A stretch of 64,000 nt of DNA, from assembly GCF_026151205.1 (NCBI RefSeq), contig NC_087079.1, positions 10,718,635 to 10,782,634 on the forward strand. The letters are read 5' to 3'. This stretch comes from Bolinopsis microptera (taxonomy: Eukaryota > Ctenophora > Tentaculata > Lobata > Bolinopsidae). Each line of letters opens with the position of its first letter. The stretch's first letter is position 1. Under the pieces are notes generated by a model. The model saw nothing but the letters and a program-made list of their open reading frames with translations. It ran no database searches and was not told the DNA's origin. Positions 55,573-64,000 of this stretch are shown piece by piece. The position numbers and the translations under genes are program-made.

Positions 55573-55917
55573 CCTCAAACCTAAACTAAAAATAATAGTT
55601 AAACATATTAGTTTTTTTCTTTTTTCTTTTCTTTAGGTTATTAGAAATTTTGTTGAGGGGATGGAACATAGGTACGGTTCACCACTGCTGGGAAGGCACT
55701 GATGTTTGGGGATCAAAACATCGCTAAAATAAAACAAGACAATTGAAATATGTACTATATAATGTTACGTGAACGTTATGCACTATTCAGTACATTCATT
55801 ATCTTTCAACATTTTTGATTATTCATTTCAAATCTCATTAAAATGCTTCTGAAAATCTTATTTTAATTTTAAAGTATCCATAAGTCCGATTAATAATTCA
55901 AACCAAAAAGGATAAAT
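55573..55917. other. Spacer between PAN pseudogene and D4
   Basis: No gene was recognised. Presumed to hold the D4 promoter. Confidence 0.35.
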
Positions 55918-58900
55918 TAACAACTCATGTTTGCACTGATTAAACCACCGTTAGCTTCAGGCTCGTTCTCTCCTCCCGCCTTCGTCTTACTCTTCAGCCA
56001 GCAGTAGTTATTAGACTTTCTCATAGTGAAGCTGAGACGCAGTCAGCAGCGTCAAGGCGGCTCGTCCAACAGTCCTCATATCCATTAGATGTGAATCTCG
56101 CTAAAATTGCACCCCAGAAGTCAAAACCATCCATGGCACATGATCTGTCGGAAGCTACAAAGCCTGGTTTTGGAACACAGTCGATGTTCATACTGATTAG
56201 AGCATCATTGGGTGCGGGTCCAGTCTGTCCTCCTCGCTTGTTCTTTAGCCAGCAGTAGTTGTCAGATTTCCTGAGGGTGAAGGACTGACAGTCTGCTGTG
56301 TCTCTGCAGTGGCTAACACAGTCCTCGAAGTTTTGTGATTTGAAGTTGCTGAGGTCTGCACCCAAGTCGGAGTTGTCTTTTTTGCAGCTACTGTCTGAAG
56401 ACGAAATCGGATTAATCAGCTTTGAGATTAAGGAAGCTATAGTACACCATTTTGATGAGGGCGAAAGGAGAGCGGTGAATAAGATAAAAGCTAATCCGAA
56501 ATACTTTTATTCCTACGCGAAATCGTTCTCCAAAGTGAAGCAAAACATCACAACTCTTCTTAATAGTGAAAATAAGCTTGTCACAGAGAAGAAGGATCTT
56601 GCGAACATCCTCCAGACTCAGTTTTGCTCAGTCTATAGTGACCCTAACTGCCCCTACAAGTCCATGCCTGAATTTGCGGTGCCGGCTGCCGCCCATTACT
56701 TGTCGATATAAAGAACTTTTCCTCACTCTCGATCACGTAAAGGACGCTATATCGAAACTAAAGCTTGACTCTGCACCGGGACCCGATGGCATCCCCTCCA
56801 TCCTGCTGAAAAGATGTACCTCTAGCTTAGCGGTCCCTATCTATCTTATCTGGACAGAATCTATGTCGTCTGGCATCGTCCCAAGCTACTACAAGACCTG
56901 ATATGTCACTCCTCTCTTCAAGAAAGGTAGCAAATGTGAAGCTGTAAACTATAGACCTGTGACGCTGACTTCCCACGTAGTGAAGGTGTATGAAAGGGTC
57001 GTCAGAAAGCACATGACCCAGTACCTTGATTTTAATGATCTGTTATCGGACAAACAGCACGGATTCAGGTCAAATAGAAGCTGTCTCACCCAAATGTCGG
57101 AGCACTTTGATTTTGACAAAGGTTTGACAAAAGGAAATGACACCGATTCAATCTACCTCGACTTTGCAAAAGCTTTTGACAAAGTCGACTTGGATCTACT
57201 TCTTCTAAAGCTGAAAAGATATGGATTCCAGGAGAATCTCATAAGATGGATTCAATCCTTCTTAACTGGTCGTGACCAAGTTGTTGTCGTGAACGGTGTG
57301 CATTCAGACAGCGCTAAGGTGTTAAGCGGGCCTGCCTCAGGGCAGTGTTTTAGGTCCACTGTTCTTCCTGTTGTTCATCAACGACCTAGAGGACGTGGTT
57401 AAGCATTCTAGAGTGAGCTTCTTCGCAGACGATACTAGGGTTTCCAAGCAAATTAGCTGCCTTGAAGACTGCCAACTTCTTCAGACTGATCTTTACAGCA
57501 TTATAGATTGGTCCTTATGTAACAACATGAAGTTACACGAGCAGAAGTTCGAACTCCTAAACCACCTACACAATAAGAGGAACTTGTTAAGTGAACTTCC
57601 CTTCTACGTAGAAAGTCTCCTCTACAAGGTTTCTAGTGACGTCACTCTTTATCCCATAGAAAACGTTAGAGACCTTGGTGTAAAAGTGTCAAGCGATCTG
57701 AGCTGGTCTAAACACGTCGGGGATATGGTCACCAAAGCTAGAAGTAAACTGTCTTGGGTGCTCAGTGTGCTTAAGACACGGGATAAAGTGGTTATGATGA
57801 CCCTCTACAAGTCTCTAGTCAGAAGCTTATTGGAGTATTGTTGTCCGCTGTGGGACCCAGTCAAGACGACAGAGATTCAGCTTTTGGAGGGGGTCCAGCG
57901 TACCTTTACAAGCCGCATTGGTGGTCTATACAGCTTAAACTACTGGGAGAGGCTAGCTCTTTTGAAGTTGATGTCCCTGCAACGGAGAAGAGAGAGATAC
58001 ATCATCTTGATGATGTGGAAAACGTACCATAACGTTGTTCCAAATAGCTGTAGCATCGAGTTTGTGGAAACATCCAGATATGGCACTAAAGCAGTTGTTC
58101 CTTCTCTATCAAAGTCGAGTTCGATGAGAAACCAGACACTGTACGATAGCTCGTTCGCAGTAAGAGGATCCAAACTGTGGAATAGGGTGCCGAGTGAAGT
58201 GAAAGCCGAGAAAACGTTTGCCAGCTTCAAAGTCAGTTTGTCGAAGTTTCTTGCTTTGATACCGGATAACCCTCCGGTTTCCGGTTATACGTGCAGCATG
58301 TCGAATTCCTTGGTAGACTACACGCCAACACGGTGGTCAGACATCTGATGACCCTTCCTGCTACGAGGATAAACCTTACCAAGTTAAGTTAGTCTCCAGC
58401 TGACCTGTCACACTCCAAGTTCATGCTGGTCAGAGCGGCGTTGGTTTCTGGGCCGTTTAGTCCACTGTTGTTGTATTTCAGCCAGCAGTAATTGTCTGAG
58501 TTTCTGGTGGTGATGGCTTTGCAGCCGGGTTCGTTAACACATGCCACGACACAAGCTTCAAGGCTTGATGCGCTGAAACTTCGGATGTCAGCTCCCAAAA
58601 ACCCGAATCCAACTTTCTTGCAATTCAAGTCGTATGAAAGTGGCTCCGGCTTTGGTTCTGAATCCGGTTGAGGATGCGGTTCCAGCTCTGGCTCAACATA
58701 CATTTTTCTGCAGGAGTAGTCACATTTCTTCAGCTGCCTCTCGATCTTTCCACGTTTCTTCACATCCTTCTTATTAACAAAATGTTTCCATTTATATCCA
58801 TCTTCAGAGATATAACAACCGGATTTTGATTCGTATCTCTTTTTTAGACACGACTCAAACAATTTGATCTTCTTAGCGCATTTCTTTTTCCCCCTTCTTG

Positions 58901-58974
58901 ATTCCTTTTCCTAATCCTCCAACGAGTGCAAGGATGGCTACGATAATGACTAGAAAAACGAAACGTCTCGCCAT
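55918..58974 (-). pseudogene. PAN/apple-domain secreted protein, broken by a LINE
   Basis: The start at 58974 opens a signal sequence (FVFLVIIVAILALVGGLG) followed by a basic, Cys-containing region, a Pro/Glu linker (EPELEPHPQPDSEPKPEP) and three PAN/apple modules. PAN1: GFGFLGADIRSF...NSDNYCWLK (58620-58400). PAN2: LGADLSNF...KSDNYCWLKN (56365-56160). PAN3: to 55918, with SNNYCWLK. Three breaks are visible: a run of five G (58890-58894), where one base too many puts the signal peptide out of frame; a ~2.0-kb LINE insertion between PAN1 and PAN2; and a one-base shift near 56035 inside PAN3 that ends the frame at 56021. PAN modules bind proteins or carbohydrates. The gene was probably a lectin or mucus-type protein; this copy is dead unless the homopolymer shifts are sequencing errors and the insert is spliced out. 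Confidence 0.75.
56396..58396 (+). mobile_element. 5'-truncated CR1/jockey-group LINE, decayed
   Basis: Non-LTR reverse transcriptase remnant of about 2.0 kb. Visible blocks: LKLDSAPGPDGIPSILLKRC (56750-56815), YRPVTLTSHVVKVYERVVRK, DKQHGFRSNRSC, YLDFAKAFDKVD (first catalytic Asp), SFFADDT (catalytic pair, near 57422), and the C-terminal QRRRERYIILMMWKTYH typical of CR1/L2-like and jockey-like ORF2. The endonuclease is missing. The frame is broken by a shift near 56700, a stop at 56899-56901 and a shift near 57360. The 3' tail ends in short AAGTT repeats. The flanks 56385-56395 and 58397-58409 are similar (CAGCTACTGTC / CAGCTGACCTGTC) and look like a diverged target duplication. Confidence 0.78.
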
Positions 58975-60014
58975 TGTGCTGACACTGGATTAGTTAAGCT
59001 ACGACCGCGGACCTCATGAATTTGCTTTCAGAACTTAATTATTAAGTTAATATTTTATTATTTTGTTTCATTTTCTATATGCATGTACCATTATCAATTA
59101 TATTTCATTACATATTATTAAAGGAATCCGTATCAGTTGATATGTTTATTACTTTAAAATGCTTGACTATCATTTTCAATAAGTCATTATTGTAATGGTA
59201 TATTAGAACCAGACAGACACAAAGTGTGAAGGGCCTTGCATATCCGTGAGAGAATTAAGCAATCGAATAGCATGCTAGATAACCATTTAATTCACTATAA
59301 TACACTTCATATCAGAAGTACAGTAAGCTGTTTTCTGGAGCTAGCAAACAAACAAAATTATCCTATAATAATTTGAAAAACATGAATTAGCGAGATGAAG
59401 CTTTAAATATCAAGTTCAACAGCCTTCCAAACCAGTCATTTCAATTTACACTACTCCGCAATAACTATATTCACACTTATGATCATATTTTGATTATTAT
59501 TAACAATTTGTAGAATAATCTAAAAGACTCTGGGCAATGGCTTTATTTTTGGTCGATTTAGATCTTTGTTGCAACAATTTGCTTTATATAAAAAGTCAAT
59601 TTTCTTGCCCATTAATCAGTAAAGGCTGAGGAGGCAAGAATATAAGCGAATGATTAAAGTTAAACGTTTCATGTTAATTTGATATGCTATAATCAGTTTA
59701 GTGAATCAGAATACCATGTAAATTTGAATGGAGAGAATGAACTGACTTATCTAACCACAAATGCCACCCAACTTCACCAATTTAAACGCTGCAAATTCGT
59801 TTGCATGCTCTCCACAGGGCAAATGCTAGCTGCTAAGCTACTCTACTCCCTATTGATCCCGGGACGGCCAATAGCAGTATCCGGTTTCTCCCTCGTGACT
59901 AATTAAACTCAATACAATTGCTTGTCGAAGTCACACGATCAAAATGTGCTGTATTCCATATAATACTATGCTACAATTGTTTTAAATGTTTCTCAGCTCG
60001 CAAGCACAATCCGC
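58975..60014. other. Spacer
   Basis: No gene was recognised; AT-rich. An open stretch at 59679-59906 has no recognisable domain. Confidence 0.35.
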
Positions 60015-63000
60015 ATGGATTGTTTATCTAAAGGAATACCGCTGCCGAACGGCTGGAAGGTTTTCGTCATCGCAACACCCGACAGCGCCCCTTATAACTT
60101 TGTAAGTAAACAACCCAAACCCTCCTTTATAAAAGGGTGCTAACGCGTGAGTGTGCGTGAGTACTCACGCGTTATTTTTAGTTAACCAGTGTTAACACCG
60201 TTAGAGCCACGCAAGACCCGCTTGTGCAACTGCGTGATAACAGATGCTTGTTACCGAGCTCCTTAGCCCGTGTTTATCATTCGAAATGCTCACAATGGTC
60301 ATAGCTTTTCTCACTTCGTGGCTCTAATCTGTTTGTTTTTTTGCGAGCACCGTTTCTTTCTACAATATGGAGGTAAAGTTGTGCGTCTGTCCGTAGGAGT
60401 TTTGATCGTGTAGTCGGCTTTATTTTTGATAAATGAGGATGAAGGGAATGAAGCTAAACTCCCATGCATCCACCGGCACCATCGTTTAGTTCATCGTTTA
60501 ACATTTTATTTGTTAAATATATGAACCCATTGCCCCCAAGGCCTAATTATTAGAGATTGTACTTAACATAAATTTTACTCGCAGGTTGCACCAGAACTTG
60601 TAAGCAAGCTCAACTATGGGACTTCGAACCAGCTCGAAGCCGTTGCTAAACGGGTCAAGGCAAGCAAAGAAATCGGTGAGTAAGTGCTCTGAAGCACACG
60701 CTTTTATAGTTTGAGAAGCAGGTTTTCTATAACACTTTCATATGAATCTCTTTAGTGTGAATTCAATCACGCGTAAAAAGGGAGGCTCTTACTTTGAGCG
60801 CTGCAAATTATTGATGTTTCTAAATTTAGCTCAATAAATGCAAAGTTGCTGCTAAAAGCATGAAAGTTGAAATATGATGTGCTTAAATTTAAAAGCTATG
60901 CATCGCTGCAGTTCAAACTAAAAGTAACAAATGCTGAACAATTTAACTCAATTTCAAGCAGTAATAGTTTGCAAAAACGATCGCTTGGCACAAATGGTAA
61001 ACTTGATTTTTATTAGACACCGTTGAAGTTAAGAACACGATTTGTTTTCAAATAGAATCACTTCAGTTCTTCTGCCTCCTGCAACTAATAACTTGAATGA
61101 CGTCACCCCACATGACATGACGTCACCCCACGAGACATGACGTCACACCACGTGACATGACGTCACACCACGTGATATAATTATAAATTGTAACCACGAT
61201 ATTACTCTCAGGAGTGAACATAGTTCGGGAGCACCCCTACTACAGCAGACTGCCAAACTGCAGGATGGAAGAAAAGATAAAAGAGGTGGAAAGCAAACTA
61301 ACTAACCAAAAATACGCTGCTCTTCACTCTTCCATGTTAAAGTCTAAAGGTACGAGTGATGTGATCAGTGTTGTCAAAAGATGCAACAAAATATAACAAA
61401 GTGTGCAGAGTGGCTAAATTAATGTTTCTAATTTGTGGACGTGAAGTTAATAGATCAGATAATCTGAACAATGCATTGATGAGTCATAAATTAAGTAAAA
61501 CGAGTAAGTGATAAGGAAATGAACACACTTTTATGGCACACATTGTGAGGTGGCGATAACAAATGTCACCAAGTTAGGGTTTGTAGCCCAAAACTCAAAA
61601 CTGGAAGTACCAGTGCACTAGGTCGGAGCAATCCCTTCACTAGAGTGAGCGGTAAAGTGATACAAATACAAGAAACGGGGTTGAATTTGATATAGATTAG
61701 CGTGTTCTTGATCTAACAGTAACACATTGCCAAAATAAGAATACAATGAAAATGCAAAGAGTCGGTAAAATTATAATTAAAATTAGATGACAATAGTCCA
61801 ACACAGCGATTAGGTGTTAACAGCTAAACCTGTGAATATAAACGTCACCGTTATTATCATCTCGAATATAACCGGAGGAGGAAAACTCCTAACTTTTTCA
61901 TTGCTTCTGTTAGTCACGTAAATATTCTAACGGTCACGGATCTGTAAATGTTACAACACGCGGTGCCGAGTTAACCGCTCTACAGGGCTTCACGGCTAGG
62001 ATTTAGGGCACATATTTGAATATTCTGATATTACTATTAGTATGTATTTCGTAATAATAAAAGATTTAAGTTGAGTAGAGATTTAACAAAGAAATTTATT
62101 GAATTTTAGGCGTCGTGTGATCTTTCTATTCTTATCATCTTGATCTATCATTTGTATGTGTAAAATAACCATTATTACTTTAGACGGCCGTAAAAGGTCT
62201 GCAAGAGATCAATTGTTTGTTCGCTGGAATCAGATTTGCAAATGCTGTGCTTGTCGAAAATATTGAAAACATCGCAATTATTTTGCCAATTCTGCTAAAT
62301 TCAACTCCGTTGTGGATACCTGCATATCAAAATCGAGCATCTTTTGAAATATTGTCTTTTAAATCTTCCAGTACAGTGATCAATGCCGGTAGTCCAGAAT
62401 CGAGTGAAATTTTTGTGAAACTTTAAATCATGGAGGCGAAATATTAATAACATTATATTACATAATGCATATTATACTGACATGAACTGACGCCATGAAG
62501 TTGGAAAAATGCGTGCGATTGATGTCGCCATTCGTCAATTGAGCTTATTGATTTAGTGACCACACAAAAATCGGCCTCCTATGAAACAAATTTGTAGGAA
62601 TGAGGTGGCATCATGTATATGTAGAACAAACAGAATTATTATTATTTATTATCAAAACGCAATTTTTCAATTAAGAAATTATAACCACACCAATCAACAG
62701 TTGTGGCCACCAAACAATAAGAAATGGATATGTAAGGCGTTGTACAAATGGAAATTTGCAAAACGAGCTTGGCCACTTAGGTACGTTTAACTCATGATAA
62801 GCATATCGATTTGACTTGTTGCAAATAATAATATGAGATGATACCGCTATTCAAGATATTCAAGCGATTCTAGAAATGATTTCCAATCGACAACACAATA
62901 GTTACCGACGAAAACTAACTCGTTTTTTGTAAAACCTTAAACTGTTAAAGTTGAACGATTCCTCAGATTGTTTGAAGGACTGTATCAAACGAACTGATGA

Positions 63001-63973
63001 GAGTGACGCAAGTCTGCAAGATGCTAACCATGTTTACAACGAACTCCTGCCCATACTCAACAATATCTGCAAAGTTTACAGGTTTACTTAAACAGAACTG
63101 AACTTATAAGTTGATATTAGCCTATCCATTCTATGACATCATTGTTAGTGAGTACATGGTCGTTACACGGTTGAGGTTGTCATCGATCAGACTATGAAAA
63201 TCTTTAGTCTACTGGAGTTTGTCCAACATTTTATAGGCTGACTCAGCTGATTAAAGTTTAACACATTGACATATTTTATATTTATAAATCCTCTAGCCTT
63301 ACTGGGTGGCGCCTAGCCTGTCATTCCGCCGTATCTTCAATCTGGATATGTTTATGAACAAAAAAAGCTTAAGGTCCCCAGGTAACCTTAACCTACTCAC
63401 GTTTTTCAGCAATCCGTTGATACTGTCAGACCGATGTGCTCAACTGATCAAGAAATTTCACGAATGCTGGGACTCTCGACATAATCATTTAAAAAACTTC
63501 GAAATGATCGACGCTGAGGCAATGCTGGCAGAAGGAATCAAATATTTAGGTTTGTAATTATTACAGTCGTTAGACTTTACAATTATATTTTGGTAATGAT
63601 AGTATAGAGGAACTCTGTGAGTGCATAATATAAGGTCATTTGATGAAATTGGCAACACTTTTATTATTTGATCCATTTAAAACCAAATTCTAGTAATCTA
63701 GCTTTGGGAAACAACTCAAATAATAACAGTAGTTCACTACTTTTATTCTAAAACTTCGAACAATAAAATCTATGTTCATTCTTCCAGAGTCGGCAGTAAA
63801 AGCTGGATCGGACGAAGCTGAACTAGCAGTATCGGAAGTCATCACCGAGGACACAAAGAAATATCTCAAAAACTTCGAAGACAAAGTAGCTCAAGTAGAT
63901 AAATTCTCGCAAGACAGCATCAAGGATTATGGCAACCATGACTTGAAATTGAAGGAAGACCTCAAAACTTTAG
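60015..63973 (+). CDS. Unrecognised helical protein, 5' part
   Basis: I do not recognise this gene. Exons 60015-60101, 60585-60675, 61212-61349, 62967-63081, 63410-63549, 63788-63973 join in phase with GT-AG borders, and the last ends at a donor (GTTCGT), so the gene continues off the window. The first 29 residues include LPNGWKVFVIATPDSAPYNF, with no clear signal peptide. The remainder is helical and charged (MEEKIKEVESKLTNQKYAAL; HVYNELLPILNNICKVYR; RCAQLIKKFHECWDSRHNHL; TKKYLKNFEDKVAQVDKFSQ), compatible with coiled coils or a helical bundle. Another possible last exon after exon 3 is at 62184-62266 (phase-compatible, ends CKCCACRKY). A TTAC element sits 24 bp before exon 5. Confidence 0.6.
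60138..60173. repeat. Hairpin in intron 1 of the last gene
   Basis: TAACGCGTGAGT and ACTCACGCGTTA are perfect 12-bp inverted arms around a short loop. Confidence 0.6.
61097..61176. repeat. Four 20-bp units with TGACGTCA and CACGTG
   Basis: The unit ATGACGTCACACCACGTGAC is repeated four times, ending about 35 bp before exon 3 of the last gene. Each copy carries a full CRE palindrome TGACGTCA; the E-box CACGTG is intact in copies 3 and 4 and altered (CACATG, CACGAG) in copies 1 and 2. Confidence 0.75.
63299..63385. mobile_element. Solo TTAC...GTAA element upstream of an exon
   Basis: A diverged copy of the unit clustered at 25373-26608 (TTACTGGGTGGCGCCTAGCC ... AAGGTCCCCAGGTAA). It ends 24 bp before exon 5 of the last gene, so it replaced most of the sequence upstream of that acceptor. 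Confidence 0.7.
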
Positions 63974-64000
63974 GTTCGTCAACTCTTGCGAGGTTTGGGC

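Noticed and set aside
59679-59906. 75-residue open frame in the spacer
   Set aside because: No ATG-context, domain or splice support; composition looks like random AT-rich DNA.
1-64000. tRNA, rRNA or other structured RNA genes
   Set aside because: None was recognised by eye on either strand; a covariance-model scan would be needed to exclude them.

Overview
This is a window of nuclear DNA from an invertebrate animal. It is AT-rich and intron-rich, with GT-AG introns whose exon phases join cleanly. Its gene content is clearly metazoan: BAG6, an LNX-type RING/4xPDZ ubiquitin ligase, C2H2 zinc fingers, a C-type lectin, a pentraxin, ShKT and PAN/apple domains, and a collagen prolyl 4-hydroxylase relative. 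The secreted repertoire suits a marine invertebrate, possibly of cnidarian grade, but no species can be named from the sequence alone.

Layout. 1-1364 (+): the 3' end of BAG6. 2913-24057 (+): a complete 15-exon LNX gene (predicted 658 aa). Its introns hold a 3.6-kb palindromic transposon (7832-11426), a complete Ty3-type LTR retrotransposon (14956-20011) that itself carries a 746-bp terminal-inverted-repeat element (18010-18755), and an antisense pentraxin gene (21991-23320). 25373-26608: a cluster of short TTAC...GTAA elements. 26970-28010 (+): a C2H2 zinc-finger protein. 28331-28876 (-): a C-type lectin. 29319-30118: an 800-bp inverted-repeat element. 30417-41744 (+): a 15-exon gene (predicted 508 aa) with a TIR-like domain and a C2HC finger; an antisense ShKT-domain gene (31689-32833) lies in its fourth intron. 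43876-44115 and 48033-48248 (+): duplicated small secreted basic peptides. 45191-46351 (+): a secreted prolyl-4-hydroxylase-alpha-like protein that has lost the catalytic core. 48805-55572 (-): four tandem genes for small secreted proteins with a C...C...CC tail that resembles a single dermatopontin repeat. 55918-58974 (-): a PAN/apple-domain pseudogene split by a decayed LINE (+). 60015-63973 (+): a helical protein I do not recognise, running off the window edge.

The strongest observations are these. (1) The Ty3 element has 90-bp LTRs and no room for a tRNA primer site; instead a perfect 12-nt complement to a segment inside the LTR sits 1 nt downstream of the 5' LTR, the arrangement expected for Tf1-style self-priming. 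(2) The tandem cluster of dermatopontin-like secreted proteins includes one gene followed by three phase-compatible candidate last exons. (3) Three unrelated DNA elements share an architecture of palindromic cassettes in direct orientation inside their terminal inverted repeats. (4) Three independent tandem arrays carry CACGTG boxes. Exon models come from reading splice signals and reading frame by eye and have not been tested against transcripts.
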